Of a DNA stretch of 64,000 nucleotides, positions 8,835 through 22,580 are shown piece by piece. The DNA comes from Plasmodiophora brassicae. Its lineage: Eukaryota; Endomyxa; Phytomyxea; Plasmodiophorida; Plasmodiophoridae. A model generated the notes under the pieces. That model ran no database searches. It had not been told where the DNA came from and saw only the letters and a program-made list of their open reading frames with translations. The DNA is taken from NCBI GenBank assembly GCA_039704465.1, contig JASFAU010000013.1:186001-250000 (forward strand), read 5' to 3'. Both the position numbers and the translations under genes were made by a program. Each line of letters begins with the position of its first letter. Position 1 is the stretch's first letter.

Positions 8835-11290
8835 TCATATTCGTTTGTTGGCGGCGGCTGCGGCTGCCCGCAGGGTGGCGTTCTCCTGCTTCAACTGGTC
8901 GTTCTCCTCGCGCAGCTCGTCGACCTGCAGGCTGAACAGGCTGTTCTGGTTCTGCAGGTCGAGGCGCAGCGTTTCTAGGTCGGCGATGCGCTGCTCGAGG
9001 CGCTCGACTTTCTTGGCCAGCTCGGCATCCTCTGCTGTCGTTCGAAATCAATGTGTTGTACGGCACACTGCCTCCCTGTTAGGCTACACACCTTTCGTTG
9101 CGTTCAGCACCAGGTCGTCGTCCTTTTCGACTTGCGCTACGGCAGCGTCGTCGGGCCTGAAGAACACCTCGACGGCAAAGTCCGGATCGAACTTCTTGTG
9201 GTCCCGATCTTTGTGGGCTTTGTCAAGCTGGGCGAGAAGCGCGCGGTTAACGATGTGTTCCCGAATACCAAGCGCATGGCAGGAACCTCGAATTTCTCCA
9301 ACTTGATATAGTTGTGCTCGATGAACGACGTGTTTAGCCAAAAGTGAAACATTGGCGTGTCGAATTTGTACTGGTCCTGGTCAAAGAACTCTGTTGCCAT
9401 CTGCCGGTGAGTAGGACGCTGGCAACGCCGCTCACACGCTTCTGACCTAACTTCACGTTGCCGCGGACGTGCACTAGACAGGTCAGGTCGACGCCCTTGT
9501 CGCCGTTTTTGTGTTGAATCTTGACCGACTTCCTGGAATCAAAGAACTGTGTACCCGTACCGTTAAGCGGCAGCGATCGCAAGAACGATTCGAGCGCCCT
9601 TACTCTCTCTCCCGCGGCATTGGATGCCTTGAAGTACGGATTGCACCCATTATCGCCACCGAACCGGGGAGTTGAGGCCAGATGGATATTGGTGATAACC
9701 AGGGGGACCCCAACGAAGGAGAACGGTTTGTCTGGGCCATAATAGTCTCTCAGGAACCGTTCGAAGTAGAGGCAGAACCGGCGTTGTGATGGGATCGTGA
9801 CACCCTTGCCGTTATGCGTGCGCTTGCGGCCAAAGTACCTGCTCCGACAGTAAGCAGAAGACGACCACTAAGTAACAGGAATGCGATACTCCAGAGCCTG
9901 TTCGGCTGTCGGGAACATTTGCGAATACAAGAGGAAGCAGGACAGCATCAGTCCTGATCCCGAGAGAGAGTGGTCAGCGGATTCCGATTTCGCAATCCAT
10001 ACCTCTGGAGATACCTGTACGACCCTTGCCGGCCTTGCAGTGAACAGCTGCTACGTTCCCTGGTGTTTTTAGCCACGACGCGACGTTCCGGCAGAATTCC
10101 AAGATGATGTCAATGTTCGGAACGTTGTGATCCTCGAAAGGGAACAGAGCGACCCGTCTGTGGAATTTGGACGGTTCGTAGGTCCGCTCAGAGCACAGAT
10201 TGTAAACCTTGTATGCGCCGGCATGTCGCGTCTCCAGAAACCGGTATACCTGGGCGGCATCGTTCAGGAATGTCAAGCACAACTCACCGGATTGAACCTC
10301 TCACCTCTGAAAATGGGTTCCTAGACAGACACATGCACTGTTAGCGGCAGAACGGCAATGTACAGTCGCCCAACGGCACGCACCGATAGATTCCATCAAT
10401 GTCATCGCTGGGGAACCCCATTGCAATTAACCGATCCGTGATGTACGTCAAGTCGAGGTCGAAATCGTCCTGCTGGTAGCGAACCTGTTGCCGCTGTCAC
10501 GACCTGGCCGACGGCGCCAGCTTTAGACTCAAACCTTCTTCTTCGACACCAGGCAGCGGATCTTCTGCGTCAGTCCAGTAGCGTTCATCGGGTCCTTCGA
10601 TGCGGTCGGCGATCGTGCCATAATCCGTTTTCGCAAGGCATCGCCCGTCTTGTGCACCATGATCAGCGCCATATTCTTCGTTTGTGAGATTTCGGCCTCC
10701 AGCTCGCGACCCGTCTTGGCCTGGAACACCTCCGCCAGCGTCCTGATAATTTCGCCCCGTCTGTCAAACCGGCGTTCAGTGTCCAGGGCGAGTCGCGAAC
10801 GACAGTCGATGAGAGGGCACCTTAATGAACTGTACCAGTAGTCGTATTCGCCATTAACGTGGATGACGAATTCGGGGCTGGAGTCGGACAGGCTCACAGA
10901 GCTGAGGTGGTCTATCGCGATGACGCGCTTGATCGTGTAACTTTGCGGCTTCATGTTCAGGATGACGGAATTCGTTATGACCAGGACGCGGTCCTGGGCT
11001 TTGTGCCGGCGGTTCAACTTGGTGACGTTGCCGCTGAAATGGATCTTGGCCGCGGCGTCGCTCGCAGCCTGGATTTGCGACATGACGGCTGGCATTTGGT
11101 CGATCTGCAAGTGGTCACGACGATCCCTCATCTCCAGCGACAGCATTAGGCGCTCCGCCTTCGTTCGCTGCATGTCGCCTTGAGCGTCGTCATCGCTGAC
11201 AACAGAATCGAATTCCTCCTTGTCGTATGGAACGCTGTCGTCCAGCTTGTTACCGCTGCGTAGGGACGACGCGGACACTGCCGACATCAT
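8835..11290 (-). CDS. Myosin-I TH1 domain fused to PTEN phosphatase-C2 and a C-terminal coiled coil
   Basis: PTEN removes the 3-phosphate of PtdIns(3,4,5)P3 at the plasma membrane; TH1 domains bind acidic phospholipids. Ten exons: 11290-10821, 10760-10535, 10493-10384, 10320-10305 (16 nt), 10249-10015, 9953-9890, 9838-9457, 9400-9287, 9227-9092, 9031-8835. All phases close to give about 649 residues. Residues about 80-200 are TH1 ([44 protein letters not shown]). PTEN begins near residue 220 ([17 protein letters not shown]), with the P-loop [10 protein letters not shown] and GVTIPSQRR. The C2 domain has [10 protein letters not shown], then LDKAHKD and [11 protein letters not shown]. The last 60 residues are a leucine-zipper-like coil ([10 protein letters not shown]). 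The TH1 and PTEN parts share exon 10760-10535 without a stop. The ATG at 11290 is my choice; an ATG internal to the shared exon (DPMNATG) could yield PTEN alone. No myosin motor is present. Confidence 0.85.
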
Positions 11291-11451
11291 CGTCAGCAGA
11301 GCCGAGGAGCCACCTGGCGGCGATAACAGCTCTCGAGAGATACGCCAACGATCGCCCGATATTTTGAAACCCTCGTGCACGTACGGGGTGGAATATCTAC
11401 CGGTAATGGTGTTCCAGATAATGCTACAGGGTTTACGTCACAGTTTCCACT

Positions 11452-12681
11452 TTACACACGGCCGGACCTCGCTGCCGTTCGCCTCGACAGCTCCAGAATG
11501 AGCGCAGAGCTCATCTCGGATAGCTCGTCCGCTCGTTCGGCTCGCTTCCGTGCTAATTCTTCCTGCTCTAGCCTTTCCTCCTGGAAACCCAACACATCGG
11601 TCAGTACGACAGGTCAAAGTGAAGTTCGGGAAGGCGACCTCCTGGCGTGCCAGTTCTCTCTCAACACGAGATTGTCGAATGCTATGAGGTCTGGCTGCTG
11701 CGGATTGCGACACGCTTGACATGGTCGCCTTCTTCTGGCTCCGCTTCACTTCGCGCTCCTCCACGGCGATCAAGTCGGGAAGCAGCATCTGCAATTGTTC
11801 ACGAAGTTCGCGTTCAGCAGGATTGGTCCGATCAAGGGTCTTGATAAACGACAAGGTCGACTGGACACTGCGGTGCACACCAAACCTGAGCACATCAACA
11901 CCGACCGCGACACGAATCGTACCCATCGCACACAAGTTCGAACCTCCCATCTGGCTCGTTCTTAGTCGGGGCAGCTTGTCGGTACACCCGGCCGTCATCG
12001 TTGCCTACCGTGCAGGTCAGCATGGTTGTTACCGTCGCAGCAACGGTCGCACCGAAGTGATAGTACTGGTTGCGGTTCCGGTCGAAAGCAAACGGCTCAA
12101 CACGCGCATCACTAGGTTCAATGGACCTGAGCGCCTCTCTGCGACACGTCCGTGTCAGGCCGACACATGGCACACAGTGCGTTCCACCTACATACATAAA
12201 CTCGTCCGTCTGTTCTGCATGGTGGCAGACAGCATACACAATGTGAGCCCGACGCTTGGTATCGGATTCGGCGAAAGGCGTCGTCGACGAATCGCCCGGG
12301 GAGATGTCAGCGTAACGTAGATCGACGAGATGGAACACGTCCCGCAGCGGGAACGACTCGTTCGTCTTCAGCAAACGGCGCTCCTCTCGGGAACCCAGAA
12401 CGAGGTGACTCAGGAACGCTGCCGGGACTTGACTGAGAAATCCCCAGGTAGGAGAGACCCGTCCCCGCATACCTTGAAATTTCGGCGACTCGTGAGGGTG
12501 CCGTACTCCATTCTAACACAGGCAGGCATTGAGACCGACGCGGCCAATGCCTGGCACCGCCACCGTTTACCTCAACATCGCCGGGCGTCATCGCTGCCGC
12601 GTGGAGCGTCTCCTGGAACAGCCACGAGAACTGCGATATCCATGGCGCCAGCCACGACTGGCGGCAAATGTCGAATCCCAT
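11452..12681 (-). CDS. DDT/WHIM-like chromatin protein
   Basis: Seven exons (12681-12571, 12512-12473, 12427-12196, 12138-12053, 12004-11923, 11885-11639, 11580-11452) join to about 308 residues. Visible blocks: an alpha-helical start (WISQFSWLFQETL) and FLSHLVLGSREERRLL, resembling DDT; then FAFDRNRNQYYHFG with DGRVYRQ, the pattern of WHIM2, which contacts linker DNA in ISWI-partner proteins; then LSFIKTLDRTNPAERELREQL, like WHIM3; and a charged helical tail. The likely role is as a non-catalytic subunit of a nucleosome-spacing complex; this is inference from weak motifs. One intron is only 37 nt (11886-11922). The frame is open upstream of the ATG at 12681, so 5' exons may be missing. An alternative splice at the 3' end (donor inside the last exon, acceptor about 11414) would join it in frame to the TH1-PTEN gene; I consider this unlikely. 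Confidence 0.55.
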
Positions 12682-14298
12682 CCAGCGGCGGGCGGCCGAC
12701 GACGACTTCGCGCTGCTGCGCCTGGGACCCTGCCGGTTTGGGCGTTCGCTTTCAACCCAGCTGGACGCAATTTTGCGACGCCTCCCCCTTCCCCCCGCTG
12801 TCAGTGGCTTCGGCCCACGCCGTCGGTAACAGGGGCGCCAGTTGACCCGACAAACAGCCCACTGCCACGGCGCACTGCAGCTGCAGTTTGCGGTTGATGA
12901 CGCTTCGGTACCGCGTACCAACAGTAAACGTAGTACACAACCGTCGCGTCGGTATCTCGAGCGATTTCCTACCTCGCGATTCGATGCAGACCATTGCCGC
13001 AATTCCCAATCGCATTCTTGTGGATGGCTGATGCAGGAAACGTCACGACGTTGTCTGGCACGCCGCGACGCGCATTCGATATGACGTGAACGAACGTCTG
13101 CCGAGACGCGATACGGAACGCATGCAATCCCGGTTCGGCGAGCGGCACCGGTCGTCTGCTCAGGCAGACGAAAGCGACAGCTCGTACCAGCACGGGTTAC
13201 AAGCGTCACTGCAGCTGCTCATCGCGATTGTTATTCGAGCCCGGTCTGCTAAAATCGACGATACACGCACCGTCCCAGCTTCGATATCGGGTTCTCAGTT
13301 CCACTTCGTCGATCCACTTTGCCATACCGTCTATCCCGGGGTTTCACGTCCTGACATGCCTTTTGTTATGGGCCGTTCGCGAAGTTGGATTCGACGTCGA
13401 TGTACCCAAGTTGAAGGAGCAGCATGACCGTTACCGTGCTGCCGTGAATAACCGAGACGGACACCGACCTCATGAGGCAGCGAGGATCAAGCCTCAAGCG
13501 ATCCGGTTTTGCTTCACAACGCTACAGCCGACGTCGATAGCCCTGAACCACCTTTTCCGGCGCAGTGTCAACATGCTGACTGATGAGGAACTCGAAGCGA
13601 GCGGCTTGCTCAAGGTGCTGCGAGGCTTGCACCCCGCTAAAACCACGACTAGAGCTATCGCTCCTGTGGCTTGTTGTCCAGCGATGCAGCGACTTTGGTT
13701 TCTCGACTGTGTGATGGTTTCCGCCAGCTCGAGCCGAGCGAAGACGTACTTGGAGGAGTGCATCCCCACGTTCTCTCATGCAAGCACGGGCGTCGAGCAG
13801 TGTCCTACCGCTTGCTTGCCTCTTCCCTCCCGTTCCAATCCCGGCGCTGTCGATACGACATCGGGCTGCCCAACGGATCGGAACGCACCCCGAACGAATT
13901 ATCAGTACGCTACTTGCTGGGCAGCCCGATATCGTAATCGACAGCGCCGGGATTGGAACGGGAGGGAAGAGGCCCGCGTGCGGCATGCCGTTGGCGCGGA
14001 ACTGCGGGAGAGAGAGAGAGACCGTCTCGGGCAACGCTGTCAGTTGCACCCGGCCGCCAGTCGGCCTGACAACACGCTGCCCACTGCCAGTGCCAAGGCA
14101 CGAACCGTAGCTACAGACTGCGATCGGTGACGTCGATCCAGAGGCGGTCCCAGTATACCTCCAGTAGGTAGTCGCTCCCGTCGTTTCCATCGCGGTGGGG
14201 GGCCGGCCACCGCTGCCGAGTCGTTGTTCGTGACGGCGGGGACGCCGTGGCTCTCAGAGGTGACTGACTGGGTGCCGCTCGAGGCCGCGTATACAGCA
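12682..14298. other. 1.6-kb stretch without a confident gene
   Basis: Several overlapping open frames exist on both strands (for example plus 13228-13800 and minus 13494-13769) but none shows a family motif or a clean intron pattern. The stretch should contain the DDT/WHIM promoter and possibly its 5' exons. Around 12780-12880 and 14030-14100 there are similar blocks (both with GCTGTCAGT, then GCCAGT and CCCACTGCCA), suggesting a dispersed repeat. The 55-bp inverted repeat at 13818-13973 lies in it. Confidence 0.4.
13818..13973. repeat. Long imperfect inverted repeat (about 55-bp arms, 45-nt loop)
   Basis: The left arm 13818-13872 and right arm 13918-13973 are reverse complements apart from one substitution and one inserted A (ATCGTAATCG against the complement of CGATACGA). 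The spacer is 13873-13917. An RNA through it would fold into a near-perfect hairpin. It lies outside confident coding sequence. Confidence 0.85.
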
Positions 14299-15742
14299 AT
14301 GGACGGCGACGATCTGTACGGTGTCGTCCGTGCCGGCGGCGTCGCGTTCGACGTTGTCGCCGATGGTGATGAGGAGAAGACCGGGGCGCCGGTCGAGCAG
14401 CGTCGCCCTCGATCGACGACGACGACGCGCGTGTTTCTAAAGGCGCGGCAGAAGCTTGTGCATGCCGCTGTTGGGCGCCTAGGATGGGAACGGGTTCGCG
14501 ATTCCCGATCCTGGTCGCTGGCCTGGGTTGACACCGCAGACAGCGCGTTCTACCGGGCCATGCGCGCTGGGCAGCGCGTCTCCCAGATGCCTGGTATGGA
14601 GCAGCTGTCCAGGAAGAAGAACCTCGGGCGGAACTTGAACGCCATGCGCGAGGCGTTCCCGGAGGAGTACAACATGTTCCCGGTGACATGGTGCCTGCCT
14701 GAGGACTACCGGTCGCTTCGAGACTATGCCGGACATCACGAGGGAACACCGCCAACGTTCATCGTCAAGCCCGACGGGCGATGCGCTGGCCGCGGCATCT
14801 TCCTGGCTGATTCGCTCGATCGGATCGACGCTGCAGAGAACCAGGTATGCACGAGGATACCGTGTCGTAGGCGTGCGCTGGCCAACGCTGACGAACGCGC
14901 AGGTCTGCCAGCTGTATGTCGATCCGCCGTACTTGCTCGATGGCCTGAAGTTCGACCTGCGCATGTACGCGTTGCTGACGTCGGTCGATCCCCTACGCGT
15001 CTACCTGTATCGCGATGGGCTCGTGCGGTTCTGCACGGAACCGTACGTCGCGCCGGTTGGCGACAACCTATCGCACACGTTCTCCCACCTGACGAACTAT
15101 GCGTTGAACAAGACGAGCGGGAACTACGCGGAAGGCAGCAAGTGGTCGTACGCTGCGTTCATCGACCGGATTCGCCACGAGGATCCTTCCACAGACACGA
15201 ATGCGCTGTGGGATGGCCTCCAAGACATTGTCGCCAAAGCGTGCATCGCGGGCGGCGCCGTCCTGCGTCACGAGTACCGTCTGCGGTTTCCGGTTGATCA
15301 CAACGGGGGCAGTACGTTCCAGCTGCTCGGCTTTGACATCGTTCTTGACAAGGACCTTCGTCCCTGGCTGGTGGAGATCAACCGCAACCCGAGCCTACGC
15401 TGTGACACCCCTGTGGATGAGAAGGTCAAGAGCGCCATGCTGGCCGACCTGCTCTACATCGTCAGCGCAAGCAGTGCTGTCTCGTCCGACAAACCCAGGC
15501 TGGATCGCAACCAGCGCAAGGCGCTGTACCCGAACCGATGCGCCGACCTGGCCATGCTTGAACTGGAGCGCAGTGCAGATGGCGGGTTCCAGCGCGTCCT
15601 GCCCGTGCTGGACGGCGAAGGCGTCCCGCCCGACGCCGCCGCGCGCTATCAGACATTCGTCGACCACGCCCAGTCGGTGTTTGACAGTCGAACCCAGCGT
15701 TCCATCAAGAAGACGGGCGTGGACGTGCAACCTGTAATATAG
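14299..15742 (+). CDS. Tubulin-tyrosine-ligase-like (TTLL) protein
   Basis: TTLL enzymes are ATP-grasp ligases that add tyrosine, glutamate or glycine to tubulin, usually on axonemal or cytoplasmic microtubules. Exons 14299-14844 and 14903-15742 (58-nt intron, GTATGC...CGCGCAG) give about 461 residues. Motifs: SWSLAWVDT, LSRKKNLGRNLNAM, FPVTWCLPEDY, then the ATP-grasp core FIVKPDGRCAGRGI. The next exon has YVDPPYLLDGLKFDLRMYAL, the substrate-arm block HLTNYALNKTSGNY, and the metal-binding GFDIVLDKDLRPWLVEINRNPS. Start: the ATG at 14299; the frame is open for 25 more codons upstream without an ATG. The C-terminal 100 residues lack a recognisable domain. I cannot assign the polyglutamylase, glycylase or tyrosine-ligase subtype. 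Confidence 0.9.
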
Positions 15743-15753
15743 TGCATTCGCTG

Positions 15754-16216
15754 TCAAGCGTGTTTAAAGACGAGCGCATCCATGACGCCAACGGTGATGT
15801 ACGCCATCTGGTCCGCTTCATAGCTGACGAAGGCGCCAAAGCTGGATCCGCACACAACGTGCCATGCTGCACCCGACTTCTCCTGGGCGTCTAGCGCCAC
15901 CTTGATCTGCCTGGCGACGTCCTTCCAGAACACGCCCTCGCCCTTCGTGAAGGACAGGTACGCGGCGCGCACGACGTCAACCGCTTCCTGCAACTTGGCC
16001 TGCGACATCGTGCTCGACTTGACAATGCCGGGTGGGGCGATATCCTCGACGTCATCAGTACTGCGCCGACGCACACACACATGTCAGCGGCAGGGCGAGG
16101 TCGCACGCCAGACCGCCACCTGACATGCTCTTGTCCTTACTGCGGTCCAGCTTCGGCACGCGTTTCTCTTTGGCCACCGGGGCCTGCCCCGGCCGGGACT
16201 CCACCGCTGCCGACAT
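15754..16216 (-). CDS. LC8-type dynein light chain
   Basis: A small dimeric hub protein of cytoplasmic and axonemal dyneins that binds intermediate chains and many linear motifs. Exons 16216-16107 and 16060-15754 (46-nt intron, GTGCGACC...GGCGCAG) give 138 residues. The core aligns with LC8: DVARQIKVALDAQ, then AWHVVCGSSFGAFVSYE and a terminal strand ending DALVFKHA. Human LC8 is 89 residues; here a basic N-terminal extension of about 45 residues (KEKRVPKLDRSKDKS) precedes the core, as in some outer-arm light chains. A second in-frame ATG (MSGGGLA) would give a shorter form. The gene is convergent with the TTLL gene, with stops 11 nt apart. Confidence 0.85.
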
Positions 16217-16280
16217 CCGCTGGAACGGTCACCGGTCTGAGTCCAGGGGTGGGGGCTGCGCTGCGCCCGCCCCGCACGTA

Positions 16281-16365
16281 AATAGTACGGCGCAGCATGG
16301 TGGGCCCTGCAGGCTGCAGCCCCCAGAATAGTACGGCGCGGCGTGGTGGGCCCTGCAGCCCCCAG
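16281..16365. repeat. Two-copy tandem repeat in a divergent promoter
   Basis: The unit AATAGTACGGCGC...TGGTGGGCCCTGCAG...CCCCCAG occurs at 16281-16326 (46 nt) and 16327-16365 (39 nt; the second copy lacks GCTGCAG). It sits in the 195-bp region between the divergent dynein light chain and WDR59-like genes and may hold shared promoter elements. Confidence 0.7.
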
Positions 16366-16411
16366 TCGCGCACTGCACTTCAGTCTGCAGTTAAATGCGT
16401 GGCTGTGGTCG

Positions 16412-17739
16412 ATGGAGATGAGCGCCGGTGCGGGCCGCATGCCGGAGCGCCGCCAAGGGTCGATGGATCTGTTGCCGGCGCTGACGCTGTCCGGGTCGTC
16501 GCCGCAGCCGCTCTTCGTCATGGACGACATGTTCGAGAGGAAGACGAACGGGCCGACCGATGCGAACGTGCCGTGCCCGAGGCTGTTCGCCGCGGCGTTC
16601 GGCGCGCACGGCCGCCTCGCCGTCTTCAACAACTTCATCAAGATCCAGGACGTGGACGCGGACGACTTCAATGCACTGCCCAGGTAAGGGATCGTCGTAT
16701 GGGGACGACGACGTTGGTTTCCGACGTCTTCATTCGCTGAGCGGCGCCCAGGTCGTACTTGGATCTGCGAGCATCGCTGTGCATGGTCGGGGGCGACACC
16801 GCCAACTTGGCGCTGTCGTACAGCACGGAAATGTCGACGCGAGGTACAGACGACCTGCTGTCCCATTCGGCGAATTTCGCCATGGACGACATGCCCGGTG
16901 ACGAGTACTTTTCCGCGTTCTACCAGAACGAAGACGTCGTGCATCGTCGGGCAGATTTCGGGCATGTCCCGTTGAAGGGCGATGACTACCCTGCCGAAAC
17001 GGGTGCGGATGACGGCAGCGACGCCGACGATGTCATCTCGTCCTGTTCTGTGGACAGACCGCTGACCAACGTCGCCGTGTTTCGTCTGGGAACACTGTTC
17101 CCTATGGATCAGGGGCTTGCCTCCAAGTATACCCTCGTTGGCAAGAGCCCGTCGAGTATCTGTCGGACGAACCAGGTTGACGTCAATCGTGTCGAGTATG
17201 CTGCGTCCCACTGGGTACTGATCGAACCACAGGACCTAGCACGTGCGGCGGGCAACGGTGTCCACGTCTGGGCCTGGGGAGTGGCGGCCTTGATCTGCGA
17301 CAGGTCGTCGTCGAACGCCGACGACTGGTCCCGGCACCCGTTCGGTGGGCGCCTCGCTCGCCGGCTTGTCGATTCGTGCTGGGCCGTGAACGATGTTCAG
17401 ATGGCCGCACTGCTTTCTTCTGTGCTGGGACTTGGTGAGTCGTACGATGGCGTTCGCTTTGTGTATGCCAACTGTCTGTACCGATACGGCCAGCTGTCCC
17501 AGTCTGCTGAGCTGCTCTCGTTCACGAAGGGCAACGAAGAGCTGGCGTCCCGGTCGGCAGTGCGCTTCGCGCTCCAGAGCGTGCGCTGTGCGCTGTGCAG
17601 CACAATTCTGAAAGGGGCTATTCAATTCTGCAGTACGTGCCTGCATGGGGGCCACCGGTCCCATTTGCAGCAGTGGTTCCGAACACAGTCGAGGTGCCCT
17701 ACCGCTGGGTGCGCTTGTCGCTGTCAACTGGTAAACTAA
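16412..17739 (+). CDS. WDR59/Sea3-like GATOR2 (SEACAT) subunit, C-terminal half only
   Basis: GATOR2/SEACAT regulates TORC1 at the lysosome or vacuole. Exons 16412-16683 and 16752-17739 (68-nt intron, GTAAGG...GCCCAG) give 419 residues. Seen: an early block CPRLFAAAFGAHGRLAVF, as found after the propeller in WDR59; WSRHPFGGRLARRLV; NDVQMAALLSSVLGL; a helical block YANCLYRYGQLSQSAELLSF; and a C-terminal treble-clef RING of the SEA type (CALCSTILKG, HGGHRSHLQQWF, CPTAGCAC). Full-length WDR59 begins with a seven-blade WD40 propeller; here there is none, and the divergent neighbour starts only 195 nt upstream. Either the propeller is lost or it is encoded elsewhere. Start: first in-frame ATG after the repeats; 16418 is an alternative. 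Confidence 0.75.
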
Positions 17740-17850
17740 TGGTTGTTCCGAGGAGGGCGTCGGGCCCGTGAGGTGCAACGGTCTTTCGCATGCGTTTATT
17801 GCAATCATATAGGCACGCGTTATAAGTGATGATGTCGCCAGTTGACATCG

Positions 17851-21319
<3,469 letters not shown>

Positions 21320-21600
21320 GACCCTCACCACCGGCGAATCCGAAATGGCGCCAACCCCAGGCTTTTTTGACGCCGGGTTTTGGACGTGAGGCCAATGGGT
21401 ACCTTCTGCCTGCAGCTGACAGCGTTTGCCAAAAGGGAGGGCACTATCTTCCGCCTTTAACCTCCTGACGTTCATTCGCGATACGAAACGCATTGTACTA
21501 TTATGTTTCGAATAGAATATGCTTGTGCCGAGGCAGAGCGAAATGCAATGGGGCGAATGAGTGGGAATCCGTTGTATCAGGGCGCGTCTTGCGACGAGGG

Positions 21601-22171
21601 CTAGAGGAGCGTACGTCGCATATGGCAATGAGGGATGCCAACTTCCTCGAACGGGTCGCCGTATTGTTCGTATCCCAGCGTCCTGTAGAACCCGGCAGCG
21701 TACTCTCGAGCGTGGAGGGTGACTTCAGTCAGACCAATGTCCCTCAGGTGCTGCTCCAGCCGCCTGACGAGCTGGGCACCGATACCGCGCCCACGGTACC
21801 GCTCGTCAACAGCCTGCCGAGACAGATTAAATCGCTCGTACGAGATCTACGACGCCTAGGCGGGCACCATTTGAAACAGGCGACCGGACCCACGCCCGTC
21901 GGGATGGAACAGGACGCATCCAATCACATTGCCGTCCATAGTGGCAACAAGATGGACCGAGTCCTTTTCGAACGGAAACTCCTCGGCCTCGCCTTTAGCC
22001 GCATGCTCGCCACCCAGTGGTTTCCGCAGCCACTCAAATCGCAGCGCTCTCTCCTACGAGCCGCGGATGTTCACCCATTGAACAACGTCGTAATATGACA
22101 CAGCTAACCTTGTCGTACAGGTCCCGGGACGCGCTCTCTCGAGCCGAGAAGAAACGGTACTCGACGGCCAT
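21601..22171 (-). CDS. GNAT-family N-acetyltransferase
   Basis: Three exons, 22171-22109, 22053-21868 and 21813-21601, separated by 55- and 54-nt introns, give 153 residues. The fold is clear: EWLRKPLG, FEKDSVHLVATMDGNVIGCVLFHP (beta2-beta4), the acetyl-CoA pyrophosphate loop in RYRGRGIGAQLVRRLE (Q/RxxGxG/A), then TEVTLHAREYAAGFYRTLGY, the usual beta5-alpha4 block with its FY. Substrate unknown; the short length and PLG motif are like bacterial-type small-molecule or ElaA-like acetyltransferases. Because both introns interrupt the frame, no single open frame covers it. The ATG at 22171 gives MAVEYRFFSARE; the TAG is at 21601-21603. Confidence 0.85.
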
Positions 22172-22580
22172 CAAATGCGCAGTTGCCGCCGACGTGTTCG
22201 CAACTGCAGTACGCACTCTCGTACCGGCGTCGTGGCTCGTCGCCCAAACATAAACACAGGAGCGCAACTGTGGGCAATGTACGTGGGCTGCTGCGGGAGA
22301 ACAACGGACGGTAGGCTCGCGTTGCTCCGTTGTGATTTGCGCTGAACAAAACAACAGAGCAATGATTTGCCCTTGGCTGAGAATGCCATCGTCTCTAAAA
22401 GAGTAAAGCGTCCGCCCATACAAATCCTAGCTGTGAACGGGTGGCAAGCACTCGATTCTGGGTGGCAGCCCATGTGCGCGCTCACGAAACAAATACAGAT
22501 GTTCCCAACGCGTTCTTTATAACGGTGACTGGTAGGGGGCTTCAGACCCCTTACTCGATCAGCTAATGTTTCCTGTATTA
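22172..22580. other. Intergenic gap between GNAT and LAS1 genes
   Basis: A 409-nt stretch without a recognised gene or tRNA. It holds the promoter of the GNAT gene (minus) and the 3' flank of LAS1. A small stem (GGGGCTTCAGACCCC) is at about 22536-22552, directly downstream of LAS1. Confidence 0.4.

Noticed and set aside
8137..9306. Long plus-strand open frame of 389 codons over the GH31 5' end and the PTEN 3' end
   Set aside because: It runs antisense to exons with clear GH31 and PTEN motifs; its translation is low-complexity basic sequence and shows no family signature.
11414..11640. Splice that would join the DDT/WHIM gene to TH1-PTEN in a single protein
   Set aside because: The frame works (donor GTCCGG after SRRTAA), but a nuclear chromatin module on a membrane phosphatase is improbable, a stop codon is present three codons on, and the downstream gene has a good ATG at 11290.
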